A DNA stretch of 64,000 nt from Thermohalobaculum sp039805905 (GCA_039805905.1 JBDIVM010000007.1:62001-126000); one strand, 5' to 3'; counted from the stretch's first letter, positions 23,635-32,681 are shown. Translations and numbers: made by a program. The notes: a model not told the origin generated them from the sequence alone.

Positions 23635-25137
23635 ATGACCGACGCCACTTTCCGGGGACCGCTGCTCGCCGCGGATGGGACGCCGCTCAAGCGCAAGCTC
23701 GAGCAGGCGCTGTTCACCAGCCGGATGCGCGCGCTCGGTCTGGTCGCGCCGCTCCTGGCGTTCATCCTGGCGGTGTTCATCATCCCGATCGTCTATTTCA
23801 TGATCCAGGGGCTCCATAACCCCACCTACGAGAACTACATGCCGCGCAGCGCCGCGGCACTCCAGGCCTGGGACGGCCGCTCGCCGGTCACGGAGGACAT
23901 GGCGGCGGCGATGGTCGCAGACCTGATCGCCTCGCGAGACGCCAAGACCATAGGCAATGTCGCGACGAGGGTGAACCAGGAGCATCCCGGCGCGCGCTCG
24001 ATGTTCACGGGCACGGCCCGCAAGGCCGACAGGATGCAGGCCCCGTTCCTCGATGCGCTTGTTGAAGAAGACAAGGGCTGGGGCAGGATCGAGGTCTGGC
24101 AGGCGATCAAGGTCGCGGCGACGACCTGGACACCTGCCTACTACCTTGCGGCGCTCGATCTGCAGTTCCGTGGCGACGGATCGGTGGTCTGGCAGGACGC
24201 GGACCGGCGGATCCACATCCCGCTGTTCCTGCGCACGCTCGAGATCTCGCTCACCGTGACGATCACCTGCCTGCTGCTGGGCTTTCCGGTTGCATGGCTG
24301 CTCGCCAACATCAAGCTCCGGGCGGCGAACCTGCTGATGATCCTGGTGCTGCTGCCGTTCTGGACCTCGATCCTGGTGCGCACCACCGCCTGGATTGCCA
24401 TGCTGCAGGGGCAGGGGGTGGTGAACGACCTGATGTCCTTCACCGGGGTCAACTTCGTGATCCTGCAGATCCTTCTGCTGTTCCGCGACTACGACGCGCT
24501 CGGGGTCGCCAGCCTCTGCGGCAACGACGTGAACGCCGTGCTGGCGACGCCGGATGCGACGCTGGCGTCCCTCGCCGCGCAGGCGTCCGAGATCCGAACC
24601 CGCTGCGCCGATGCGCTGGTGATCGCCTTCCAGCAGAACGGGGTCGATGCAGCGGTCGCCAAGGCCACCGAGCTCAAGGCCGCGGCGGCGCGATGGGGCT
24701 ATGGCGACGAGCGCTTCTCGATGATCTACAACAAGATGGGCACGATCGTCGCGATGACCCACATCCTGCTGCCCTTCATGGTGCTGCCGCTGTTCTCGGT
24801 CATGAAGACGATCCCGCCTTCCTACATGCGGGCGGCGAAGAGCCTCGGCGCCACCGACTGGACCGCGTTCTGGCGGGTCTATTTCCCGCAGACGGTTCCC
24901 GGCATCGGCGCCGGCGCACTGCTCGTGTTCATCCTGGCGATCGGCTACTACATCACCCCGGCGCTGGTCGGCGGGCAGGACGGGCAGATGATCTCGAACA
25001 TCATCGACTTCCACATGCGCAGATCGCTCAACTGGTCGCTTGCGGCGGCGCTCGGCGGGGTGCTGCTGATCTTCGTGCTGTTCCTCTACTGGCTCTACGA
25101 TCGCATCGTCGGCATCGACAACATGAAGCTCGGGTGA
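23635..25137 (+). CDS. potB: ABC importer permease, PotB-like, with two long extra loops
   Basis: 500 residues against about 280-300 for typical PotB. The first membrane helix (about 36-58) is followed by a soluble stretch to about 195. The core helices then resume, and the coupling motif MRAAKSLGATDWTAFWRVYFPQTVPG is intact near 403-428. A second inserted segment (about 283-365) sits between core helices and contains Cys295 and Cys324. The extra loops are predicted to be extracytoplasmic and may contact the binding protein or substrate. This is inference. The reading frame continues without disruption, so the insertions look natural. Confidence 0.82.
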   Translation: MTDATFRGPLLAADGTPLKRKLEQALFTSRMRALGLVAPLLAFILAVFIIPIVYFMIQGLHNPTYENYMPRSAAALQAWDGRSPVTEDMAAAMVADLIASRDAKTIGNVATRVNQEHPGARSMFTGTARKADRMQAPFLDALVEEDKGWGRIEVWQAIKVAATTWTPAYYLAALDLQFRGDGSVVWQDADRRIHIPLFLRTLEISLTVTITCLLLGFPVAWLLANIKLRAANLLMILVLLPFWTSILVRTTAWIAMLQGQGVVNDLMSFTGVNFVILQILLLFRDYDALGVASLCGNDVNAVLATPDATLASLAAQASEIRTRCADALVIAFQQNGVDAAVAKATELKAAAARWGYGDERFSMIYNKMGTIVAMTHILLPFMVLPLFSVMKTIPPSYMRAAKSLGATDWTAFWRVYFPQTVPGIGAGALLVFILAIGYYITPALVGGQDGQMISNIIDFHMRRSLNWSLAAALGGVLLIFVLFLYWLYDRIVGIDNMKLG

Positions 25138-25141
25138 CACG

Positions 25142-26104
25142 ATGTCCGGACTGCCGCCCTATGCCTCCACCGGCCAGCGCGTCTGGTACTACGGCTTCCG
25201 GGTGATCTGCGGGCTGATCTTCCTGTTCCTGATCGCGCCGATCCTGATCATCCTGCCGCTGAGCTTCAACAAGGAGCCGTATTTCAGCTTCACGACCGAG
25301 ATGCTGACCCTGCAGCCGGATGCGTTCAGCCTGCGCTGGTACTGGGACATCCTCGAGAACGGCATGGCCGCGCCCAACGCGCTAGAGGGCTGGTGGCAGG
25401 ACATGTGGGCGAACGCGCAATGGATCCGCGCGGTGAAGAACAGCTTCTTCATCGGCATCTTCGCGACGTTGCTGAGCACGTCGCTCGGGACTCTGGCGGC
25501 GATCGGGCTGAGCCGGAGCGAGATGCCGTACTCGAAGGTGATCATGTCGGTCCTGATCTCGCCGATGATCATGCCGATCGTGATCACCGGCGCCTCGATG
25601 TTCTCGTTCTTCAGTCTGGACTTCAACCCGGCGCACTGGTTCATCGACGGCGAGGTGGATCCGTCGAGCAAATGGCAGCTCGCCTTCACCTATACCGGCC
25701 TGATCCTTGCCCATGCGGCGCTGGGCACACCCTTCGTCATCATCACCGTGACGGCGACGCTTTCAGGATTTGACAAGTCGCTGGTCAGGGCCGCGAATTC
25801 GCTCGGTGCCGACCCGATCCGGACCTTCTTCAAGGTGCAGATGCCGCTGATCCTGCCGGGCGTGATCTCGGGCGCGCTGTTCGCCTTCATCACCTCGTTC
25901 GATGAGGTCGTGGTCGTGCTGCAGATGGCGACCGCCGAACAGCGCACCATCCCGCGGCAGATGTTCTCCGGCATCCGCGAGCAGATCAGCCCGACGATCC
26001 TCGCCGTGGCCACGATCCTGGTGATCATCTCCGTCCTGCTGCTGACGACCGTCGAACTGCTGCGCCGGCGCTCGGAGCGGCTCAGGGGGATGTCTCCGGG
26101 ATGA
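25142..26104 (+). CDS. potC: ABC importer permease, PotC-like
   Basis: 320 residues with about six membrane helices. The coupling (EAA) motif VRAANSLGADPIRTFFKVQMPLILPG sits near 212-237. Two loops are slightly longer than usual, including one after the first helix with a Trp-rich segment (EGWWQDMWANAQW). It pairs with the PotB-like subunit to form the translocation channel. It starts 4 bp after potB and its stop overlaps the next gene as ATGA, so the set is one operon. Confidence 0.85.
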   Translation: MSGLPPYASTGQRVWYYGFRVICGLIFLFLIAPILIILPLSFNKEPYFSFTTEMLTLQPDAFSLRWYWDILENGMAAPNALEGWWQDMWANAQWIRAVKNSFFIGIFATLLSTSLGTLAAIGLSRSEMPYSKVIMSVLISPMIMPIVITGASMFSFFSLDFNPAHWFIDGEVDPSSKWQLAFTYTGLILAHAALGTPFVIITVTATLSGFDKSLVRAANSLGADPIRTFFKVQMPLILPGVISGALFAFITSFDEVVVVLQMATAEQRTIPRQMFSGIREQISPTILAVATILVIISVLLLTTVELLRRRSERLRGMSPG

Positions 26105-26865
26105 TCCGCCGCCTGGCGGCGCCGATCCTGGCTGTCATCCTCGCAAGTCCCGCCGCGGGCGCGGGCTGCCCGGAACCGTCTGGCGAGCTCCTGTTCCACA
26201 GCTGCTGGGGAGGCGGGCGTGCCGCCGTCCTGCTGCTGCCCGAGGATCTGCCCGTGCCGCCGCCCCCGACCGAGGGCCGGCGCATGGTCGTCACCGGTGC
26301 ATATACCGGCAAGGACAGCCGTGTTCCGGGCTTGCCAAACCCCGTGGGGCTTTTCGTCCATGCCGGGGCGGTGGTGAACCCGGAGATGGCGCGGATGGAC
26401 GGGCTGTTGATCGCCGATCCGGCGGACGGGTCAATCCGCCTCGAGCACCGTGTCCGGGCGCGGCTCGGCGGCGATGCCTACGACCTGAGCGACCTTGCCG
26501 CGCGGCGCGCCTTCCTGGCCGAGGCGGCGGCGCGCGGCGTCTCGGTGCTGCAGAGCCATCTGGTCATCGTCGACGGCAGTGTCGATGTGCGGCCGCAGGA
26601 CGACGCGCCGGTCTTCGTCCGCCGGTTCCTGTTCACCGACCGATCCGGCTTCGGGCTCTATCAGACAAGGATGCCGGTGACGCTCCGCGACGCGGCAGCG
26701 GGACTTGCGGCGGCGATCGGACCGGACATGGCACTGAACCTCGACATGGGATCCTACGACTATTGTCTTGCCGCCGAGAACGGAAGCGAGCGCAACTGCG
26801 GAGTGCTGGGGCGTGACTCGACTGAAAAGCTCTCCAACCTGCTGCTGCTGCTGGCCGACAGATAG
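26101..26865 (+). CDS. Exported phosphodiester-glycosidase (NAGPA/DUF2233)-like protein
   Basis: 254 residues with a signal peptide (MIRRLAAPILAVILASPAAGAG). Blocks that resemble the NAGPA-like family are MVVTGAYTGKDSR, PNPVGLFVHAGAVVN, VLQSHLVIVDG and MALNLDMGSYDYC near the C-terminus. In the family the last block is usually LDGGSS. Relatives cleave sugar phosphodiesters in the cell envelope. The gene overlaps potC by ATGA, so it is made together with the importer and could act on envelope material or on the importer's substrate. Family call from remembered motifs only; moderate certainty. Confidence 0.55.
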   Translation: MIRRLAAPILAVILASPAAGAGCPEPSGELLFHSCWGGGRAAVLLLPEDLPVPPPPTEGRRMVVTGAYTGKDSRVPGLPNPVGLFVHAGAVVNPEMARMDGLLIADPADGSIRLEHRVRARLGGDAYDLSDLAARRAFLAEAAARGVSVLQSHLVIVDGSVDVRPQDDAPVFVRRFLFTDRSGFGLYQTRMPVTLRDAAAGLAAAIGPDMALNLDMGSYDYCLAAENGSERNCGVLGRDSTEKLSNLLLLLADR

Positions 26866-26924
26866 CGCCGCTTGCATTTGCATCGAACCGCCCCGAACCT
26901 TACATCTCTCCCACGGAGGTGTCG

Positions 26925-27194
26925 ATGATCGCGGTTGTGCTGCGCCTGACCATACTGATGGCCGTGCTGACAGCGATCTTCATCGCGCTCGGCCGGTATA
27001 TGCGCTGGGACTGCGCCCGCAGGCTCGAGGACGAGCATGCGAGCGGGCTCGGGGGCGCCCTGACGCGCGACGACTACATCGCGCGCGGCATGGCCGAGTA
27101 CGACCGTTCCTGGCAGCGCAAGCTGCTGCTGGGGATCTATCTGATCCCGATCCTGATCGCGCTCGTCCTGGCGCTGGTCGCGAATTTCGGCTGA
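26925..27194 (+). CDS. Small two-helix membrane protein
   Basis: 89 residues. Hydrophobic helices at about 3-21 (VVLRLTILMAVLTAIFIAL) and 69-86 (LLGIYLIPILIALVLALV) flank a charged loop (RRLEDEHASG, TRDDYIARGMAEYDRSWQR). The ATG at 26925 is preceded by GGAGGTG; a GTG two codons earlier is less likely. It sits 4 bp before the DUF1523 gene, with which it is probably co-translated. Function unknown. Confidence 0.7.
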   Translation: MIAVVLRLTILMAVLTAIFIALGRYMRWDCARRLEDEHASGLGGALTRDDYIARGMAEYDRSWQRKLLLGIYLIPILIALVLALVANFG

Positions 27195-27198
27195 CCCG

Positions 27199-27828
27199 AT
27201 GTTCCTCGCCCGAATCCGGATGATCTTCGGCATCGCGCTGGTCCTCGCCGCCGCGCTGTTCCTGCATTACAGCCTGCCCTCGCGCGACATCGTCAGGATC
27301 GTCGGCACTGACGTGGTGCGCACCGACGTCGCGGGGCGCGACGCGCAGGGCAACAGCATCACCGTCAGCCGAGACGTGCGCTTCATCAATGCGAAGTGGC
27401 CGGACGGGAAGGATCGGGTCTATCGCAACGAGGATACCGGCTGGGGCTGGCCGCCCTATTTCAAGTTCGACACCGCCGACCTCGCCGCAGAGGCGACCGA
27501 CCTGGTATCGGCGGCCGGAAACCCGCGATGGGTGATCGTGCGCCATTATGGCTGGCGCATCCCGGTGCTGTCGATGTTCCCGAACGCGCTGTCGATCCGG
27601 CCTGCGGCGGGGCCGGACGAGCGGCTGACACCCTGGTTCAACATCCTCTTCATCACGTTGCTGGTGCTGTTCCTGCTCGTCCTGCGGCGGGTGGCGATCA
27701 TGCTTTTCCGCCGCCACGTCGATCCGGTGATCGAGGAGATCGACCGGGAGATCGACGAGCAGTCCGGCGCGCTCTCCCGCCGCTACCGGCGGACCCGGCG
27801 CTGGCTGTTGCAGAACCTCGGGATCTGA
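27199..27828 (+). CDS. DUF1523 family membrane protein
   Basis: 209 residues. The N-terminal membrane helix is at about 8-24. An extracytoplasmic domain follows with the family's characteristic blocks GTDVVRTDV, FINAKWPDGKDRVYRNEDTGWGWPPYFKFD and HYGWRIPVLSMFPNALS. A second helix (about 146-164) and a basic cytoplasmic tail with RRYRRTRRWLL complete it. The family is largely restricted to alphaproteobacteria and has no established function. It is linked to the small two-helix protein upstream and converges with the SLT-lipoprotein gene 4 bp later. Confidence 0.82.
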   Translation: MFLARIRMIFGIALVLAAALFLHYSLPSRDIVRIVGTDVVRTDVAGRDAQGNSITVSRDVRFINAKWPDGKDRVYRNEDTGWGWPPYFKFDTADLAAEATDLVSAAGNPRWVIVRHYGWRIPVLSMFPNALSIRPAAGPDERLTPWFNILFITLLVLFLLVLRRVAIMLFRRHVDPVIEEIDREIDEQSGALSRRYRRTRRWLLQNLGI

Positions 27829-27832
27829 CCGC

Positions 27833-28441
27833 TCAGATGCAGCCGGCGAGCTGGCTGCGGTACATCCCAGCCTGGCTCGCCACCCGGGAAGCCGCCTTCT
27901 GCAGCCATATCTTGCTCTGCCAGTCGCCGCGGTCGTAGCCGGTGTGACCCTCGTGATAGGCGATGTACTGCTTGAAGGCGTCGTTCATCAGCACGCCGTT
28001 CAGCGTCAGGGTCTTGGCCATGTACCAGCCGACGAAGTCGGCCGCATCCTCGAACCTGTCGCGGTCCGCGCCGAGGTTGCCAGTCTCGCGGCGGTACCAG
28101 TCCCAGGTGCCGTCGATCGCCTGCGCGTAGCCATAGGCCGAGGAGGCGCGGCCCGCCGGGATGAATCCGAGCGCATAACGCTTCGGCGGGCGCGCCTCGC
28201 CGCGGAAGCTCGACTCCTGCCAGATGATCGCCATCTGCACCTCGACCGGGGCACCCCAGCGCATCGCCGATGCGACGACTGCTTCCCGCCAGCCCGGGCG
28301 CTCGGCAAAGATGCTGCAGACGTCGTCTTGCGCGCGCGGAGGGTCAGCCGGCCTCGAGGCACAGGATGCAAGCGCCAGCGCCACCACGACAGCGCCGGTC
28401 ACCGGAAGGATGTCACGGAACCACTGCTCGACTTTTATCAT
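27833..28441 (-). CDS. Lytic-transglycosylase-like (SLT domain) lipoprotein
   Basis: 202 residues. The signal peptide ends in a lipobox-like LASC (Cys27). The soluble-lytic-transglycosylase core shows AIIWQESSFRGEA (catalytic Glu in QESSF), ASSAYGYAQAIDGTWDWY and YIAYHEGHTGY. It should cleave peptidoglycan glycan strands from the outer membrane's periplasmic face. The start MIKVEQWFRDI at 28439-28441 replaces a 22-residue upstream extension that does not fit a signal peptide. Alone on its strand. Confidence 0.82.
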   Translation of the reverse strand: MIKVEQWFRDILPVTGAVVVALALASCASRPADPPRAQDDVCSIFAERPGWREAVVASAMRWGAPVEVQMAIIWQESSFRGEARPPKRYALGFIPAGRASSAYGYAQAIDGTWDWYRRETGNLGADRDRFEDAADFVGWYMAKTLTLNGVLMNDAFKQYIAYHEGHTGYDRGDWQSKIWLQKAASRVASQAGMYRSQLAGCI

Positions 28442-28604
28442 TGCCGGCAGGATAGCAAAATTGGCACGCGATGTGGAGCGGGGAAATGCAGTCCGGACCG
28501 GGGTCACTGTCGGGGGATTCGAGCCAAACGGCAGGAATGCCGCGTGCCACCCTGCGGACAGAATGTTATGCTAGACAGAGCAATCCGGGTGCTCTCGGCC
28601 CGCG

Positions 28605-28979
28605 ATGAAGATGGAGCAGTTCCAACCTGCGATGAACGGACAGACAACGGTGCGCAGTACGAAGGCGAAATTCCGGATCGGCCAGATCGTCCGGCATCGG
28701 ATCCATCCTTTCCGGGGGGTGATATTCGACGTCGATCCCGAGTTCGCGAATACCGAGGAGTGGTGGCTTTCGATTCCCGAGGAACTGCGCCCGCGCAAGG
28801 ACCAGCCCTTCTATCACCTGCTCGCCGAGAACGAGACGACCTACTATGTCGCCTATGTTTCCGAGCAGAACCTCGTCGCGGATCCGGCAGGCGGGCCGGT
28901 GGACCACCCGCATATCGGCCAGTACTTCACCGGGCTCGTGGGCGATCTCTATGCGCTGCGCCCGGCGCAGCACCACTGA
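28605..28979 (+). CDS. hspQ: Heat shock protein HspQ
   Basis: 124 residues. Core: KAKFRIGQIVRHRIHPFRGVIFDVDPEFANTEEWW, then DQPFYHLLAENETTYYVAYVSEQNL, which is diagnostic for HspQ. In enterics HspQ is a specificity-enhancing factor for Lon and promotes turnover of selected proteins. The first 15-20 residues are not conserved and three in-frame ATGs compete (28605, 28611, 28632), none with a strong ribosome-binding site, so the true start may be downstream of the one given. Confidence 0.87.
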   Translation: MKMEQFQPAMNGQTTVRSTKAKFRIGQIVRHRIHPFRGVIFDVDPEFANTEEWWLSIPEELRPRKDQPFYHLLAENETTYYVAYVSEQNLVADPAGGPVDHPHIGQYFTGLVGDLYALRPAQHH

Positions 28980-29057
28980 ACGGTGCTGCGCGACGGATGT
29001 CGGGCAGCCCGGATTACCGGCTTGCAATGCCGGCGAATCCGGTGTCATCCTGATTTC

Positions 29058-29402
29058 ATGAACTTCGAGCGGATCCTGCCTGGTCACGGATTTACCCGCG
29101 TCGCGGAGCAGAGTTTCGACCGCCGGGAACTGTCGCTGATCCTCAACGTCTATGGCCGCATGGTCGCCGCCGGCGAATGGCGCGACTATGCCATCGACCA
29201 TCGCCGGGACCGGGCGGTGTTCTCGATCTTCCGTGGCGCGACCGAGCACCCGATCTACCGGGTCGAGAAGTGCCGGGGCGAGGCCGGGCGGCCCGGGAGC
29301 TATGCGGTCGTCGGCATGGACGGCCGCATCCTCGATCGCGGACGGGATCTGCATCAGGTGCTGCGTGTGCTCGAGCGCAAGCTGATCCGGCTGGTGGACT
29401 GA
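29058..29402 (+). CDS. DUF2794 family protein
   Basis: 114 residues, cytoplasmic, no signal or membrane segment. Family-typical blocks: FDRRELSLILNVYGRMVAAGEWRDYAIDH, AVFSIFRGATEHPIYRVEK and a C-terminal VLRVLERKLIRLVD helix. The family is conserved in alphaproteobacteria with unknown role. The ATG at 29058 was preferred over an upstream in-frame codon because homologues begin with the conserved region about 15 residues before FDRREL. It converges on rnr with only 12 bp between stops. Confidence 0.8.
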   Translation: MNFERILPGHGFTRVAEQSFDRRELSLILNVYGRMVAAGEWRDYAIDHRRDRAVFSIFRGATEHPIYRVEKCRGEAGRPGSYAVVGMDGRILDRGRDLHQVLRVLERKLIRLVD

Positions 29403-29414
29403 GCCGGGCGGCCC

Positions 29415-31685
29415 CTACCGCTTCCGCCTCTCCTTGCGCGCGGCCTTGGCGCGGGCGATCCGGTCACGGTCGCGCCGGCGTTTCTGTGTGCCGCTTCCGT
29501 GCCCCTTCGGCCCTTGGCGGCCCGGGCCGCTCCGTCGCAGCGGGCCGCCCTCGGCCGCGATCAGCTCGAAGATCAGCCCGCCGCTGACGGGCGCCGCCTC
29601 GACAAGGCGAACCTTTGCGACCTGGCCGAGACCCAGCACCATGCCGCTCTCCTCGCCCCTGAGCGTCTGCCGCTCCGGATCATGGCGGAAATACTCGCGG
29701 CCGAGCGAGGAAACCGGAACGAGGCCATCAGCCCCGGTCTCGTCGAGCTTAACGAACACTCCGAAGCGGGCGACGCCGGAGATGCGGCCCCGGAACTCGG
29801 CGCCGGTGCGGTCGGCGAGGAAGGCAGCGACATAGCGGTCGACGGTGTCGCGCTCGGCCTCCATCGAGCGGCGCTCGGTCATCGAGATGTGCTCCGCGGT
29901 CTCGTCCAGCCGCTCGGCCTCCTCGGGCGTCTGGCCGCCCTCGCCGAGCCTCAGCGCCGCGATCAGCGCCCGGTGCACCACGAGATCGGCATAGCGCCGG
30001 ATCGGCGAGGTGAAATGGGCGTAGCGGCGCAGATGCAGGCCGAAATGCCCATAGTTCTCGGGCGCGTAATAGGCCTGGGTCTGGGCGCGCAGCACTGCCA
30101 TGTTGACAAGTTCGGCGCTGTCGCTCTCGCGCGCCTTGTGCAGGAGGTCGTTGAGGTGCCGGGTCGCCAGAACCTGACCCTTGGCGAGGGTCAGCCCGAT
30201 CGACCCCACGATCTCGCGCAGCGCCTCGAGCTTCTCCGGGTTCGGCTCCTCGTGCACGCGGTAGAGCAGGGGGCGGCGCTTCGCCTCCAGCGTCTCGGCG
30301 GCGCAGACATTGGCGAGGATCATGAATTCCTCGATCAGCCGGTGCGCCTCGAGCCGCTCGCGGATGCGGATCGCGGCCACCTTGCCGGCGTCATCGAGTT
30401 CCACCCTGCGCTCGGGCAGGTCGAGATCCAGCGGCTGGCGCCGGTCGCGGGCGGCAGCGGCGGCGCGGTAGGCGCTGAACAGCGGGCGGATGATCCCGTC
30501 GAGCAATGGCGCGGTGGCGTCGTCTGGCCTCCCGTCCTCGGCCTCCTGCACCTGCCGGTAGGCAAGCGAGGCGCGCGAGCGCATCAGGCCGCGGGTGAAA
30601 CGGTGGGCGATCCTGTTGCCCTGGGCGTCGAGCACCATGCGCACCGCCAGTACCGGGCGGTCCTCGCCCTCGTGCAGCGAGCAGAGCCCGGCCGAGAGCG
30701 CCTCTGGCAGCATCGGCGCGACCCGATCGGGGAAATAGGTTGAGTTGCCGCGCCGCCGCGCCTCGCGGTCAAGCGCTGTACCAGGGCGCACATACCAGCC
30801 GACATCGGCGATGGCGACCCAGACCACCCAGCCGCCGCGGTTGGCAGGATCGTCGTCGGGAAGCGCCGCGACCGCGTCATCATGGTCGCGGGCGTCCTCG
30901 GGGTCGATGGTGACGAAGGGCAGCCCGGTCAGGTCCTCGCCATGCGGCGCGGGGACGGGCCGCGCTGCCCCGGCGGCCTCGAGCACCTCCTCGGTGAATT
31001 CGTAGGGGATCCCGTGCTCGTGCAGCGCGATCAGCGAGACCTGGCGCGGTGCGCCGGGGTCGCCGAGGCGGGTATGGACGCGGCCGTGCGGCAGGCCGAA
31101 GCGGGCACCGCCGGTGGCCTCGGCCTCGACCAGCTCCCCATCCTTCGCGCCCGACGTGGCGCCGGCCGGGATCATCCACTCCTTCATCGCCTTCTTGTCG
31201 ACCGGCACCACGCGGCCGCCCTGCGGCGTCACCCGGAAGATGCCGAGAAGCCGCTGCGCCCCGGCGGCGAGACGGCGGACGAGGCGCGCCTCGTAGGTCA
31301 GCCCGTCCTCGCCCTCGACCGGGTGCAGCTTGGCGAGGAAGCGGTCGCCCGGCCCCAGCGCCGGGTCGCCGCGGCGCGGCACGAAGAGGATGCGCGGGAC
31401 CTCGTGGCTGTCGTCCCAGTCCATCGGCCGGGCGAAGATGTCGCCGTCGCGGTCGGGCTCGCCGGCGATCAGCACGGCCACGGGCGGCAGGTGGCCGGCG
31501 GCGCGGATCTGGCGCCTGTGCCGGACGAGGTGGCCCTCGTCCTCGAGTTCGCGCAGGAGTCGCTTGAGCTCGATGCGTCCGCCGCCCCTGATCCCGAACG
31601 CGCGTGCGATGTCGCGCTTTGCGCTGGCCTCGGGGTGCTCGCGCAGCCACTCCAGGATCTCTGCCTTGGCGGGGAAATGCCTCAT
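29415..31685 (-). CDS. rnr: Ribonuclease R
   Basis: 756 residues. An N-terminal winged-helix region (AKRDIARAFGIRGGGRIELKRLLREL) and cold-shock domains precede the RNB catalytic domain, which shows TIDPEDARDHDDAVAA (metal-binding aspartates) and YLARR-like and HFTSPIRRYADLVVHR blocks. An S1 domain near 640-720 (GAEFRGRISGVARFGVFVKL) and a Lys/Arg-rich tail (KRRRDRDRIARAKAARKERRKR) complete it. It degrades structured RNA 3' to 5'. It lies last in the pyrB-to-rnr block. ATG 31685 chosen; ATG 31697 is a near-equal alternative. Confidence 0.92.
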   Translation of the reverse strand: MRHFPAKAEILEWLREHPEASAKRDIARAFGIRGGGRIELKRLLRELEDEGHLVRHRRQIRAAGHLPPVAVLIAGEPDRDGDIFARPMDWDDSHEVPRILFVPRRGDPALGPGDRFLAKLHPVEGEDGLTYEARLVRRLAAGAQRLLGIFRVTPQGGRVVPVDKKAMKEWMIPAGATSGAKDGELVEAEATGGARFGLPHGRVHTRLGDPGAPRQVSLIALHEHGIPYEFTEEVLEAAGAARPVPAPHGEDLTGLPFVTIDPEDARDHDDAVAALPDDDPANRGGWVVWVAIADVGWYVRPGTALDREARRRGNSTYFPDRVAPMLPEALSAGLCSLHEGEDRPVLAVRMVLDAQGNRIAHRFTRGLMRSRASLAYRQVQEAEDGRPDDATAPLLDGIIRPLFSAYRAAAAARDRRQPLDLDLPERRVELDDAGKVAAIRIRERLEAHRLIEEFMILANVCAAETLEAKRRPLLYRVHEEPNPEKLEALREIVGSIGLTLAKGQVLATRHLNDLLHKARESDSAELVNMAVLRAQTQAYYAPENYGHFGLHLRRYAHFTSPIRRYADLVVHRALIAALRLGEGGQTPEEAERLDETAEHISMTERRSMEAERDTVDRYVAAFLADRTGAEFRGRISGVARFGVFVKLDETGADGLVPVSSLGREYFRHDPERQTLRGEESGMVLGLGQVAKVRLVEAAPVSGGLIFELIAAEGGPLRRSGPGRQGPKGHGSGTQKRRRDRDRIARAKAARKERRKR

Positions 31686-31731
31686 CGGCCCGCCCATATC
31701 ACGGGCCGGTGTCAAGGGTAACCGGAAATGC

Positions 31732-32619
31732 TCAGCGCGCCTCCAGACCGGTGAAGAAGGCCTCGATCTCGAAGGTCGCCGAGATGTCGAGGCTGGTGGT
31801 GCCGAGCAGCTTCTCGACCCAGCGGCGGTTCCTGTTGCCGGGCCAGGTGTGCCCGCCGCCGTCGATGATGTACTGCATCAGCGGCCTTGCGCAGCCGCGA
31901 TAGGCGCGCAGCCTCACCCGGGTGCCGTCATCAGGGTAGGTGTCGGGCAGCGCCATCTCCTCGTAGGCGCCACAGCGATTGCGCCATGCAAAGCGGGCCA
32001 GGGTGTCGGACGCGGAGAGCACGGCGCCGCGCCCGGTGTCTCCGCGGACTGTGATCGGCCCGCCACCGAACGGCACCAGCGGATCGTCGGTGCCCTGGAT
32101 GAACATCAACGGCACCGGCGGGCCGTCCGGGCAGTCGAGCCCGACCGGAAGGTGCATGATTACGACCGCCGCCCCGGCGACCAGCTCGGGCGCCTCGCAG
32201 AGCACGCGGAGCGTCATCGCGCCGCCATTGGACGCACCGGTGAAGTAGACGCGGCGCCGGTCGATGGTCCCGTCGGCCGCAAGTCGCCCGATCATGGCGC
32301 GCAGGAAGCCGAGGTCGTCGGTGGTGCGGAGCGGCCTGCCGTCCGCGCCGGTCCGGCCGTCGTTCCACTGCCGGTCGATGCCCGCAGGAAAGATCTCGAC
32401 CCAGCCACGCTCGTGCAGCGTGAACTCGGTGATGCGCCGCATCCGGTCCGGCGTTCCCGCGCCACCATGCAGCACGATGACGGCCGGCGCCGGCCGCGAC
32501 CCGGCGGCGGGCACGACCTCGAAACTTCGGGTCAGGCCATCATGCTCGATCTCGTAGCGCCCGGCGCTCGCCGGCAGGACCGACACCGCGAGAACGAGCG
32601 CTGCCATCAGGAGCCGCAT
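31732..32619 (-). CDS. Secreted poly(3-hydroxybutyrate)-depolymerase/feruloyl-esterase-like hydrolase (LpqC type)
   Basis: 295 residues. Signal peptide MRLLMAALVLAVSVLPASAG, then an alpha/beta hydrolase domain. Motifs are the oxyanion region VIVLHGGAGTPDRM, the nucleophile elbow GASNGGAM (Ser), FIQGTDDPLVPF (acid) and GGGHTWPG (His). It likely cleaves an ester in the periplasm or outside; substrate unknown (PHB oligomers or aromatic esters are family options). It sits between topA and rnr on the same strand with gaps of 62 and 46 bp. Confidence 0.82.
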   Translation of the reverse strand: MRLLMAALVLAVSVLPASAGRYEIEHDGLTRSFEVVPAAGSRPAPAVIVLHGGAGTPDRMRRITEFTLHERGWVEIFPAGIDRQWNDGRTGADGRPLRTTDDLGFLRAMIGRLAADGTIDRRRVYFTGASNGGAMTLRVLCEAPELVAGAAVVIMHLPVGLDCPDGPPVPLMFIQGTDDPLVPFGGGPITVRGDTGRGAVLSASDTLARFAWRNRCGAYEEMALPDTYPDDGTRVRLRAYRGCARPLMQYIIDGGGHTWPGNRNRRWVEKLLGTTSLDISATFEIEAFFTGLEAR

Positions 32620-32681
32620 CCGAGCCTCCGTTCCGATGACATCCAGCCTGCAGACCATACGCGCCGGCGCGCCGGTTTGGG

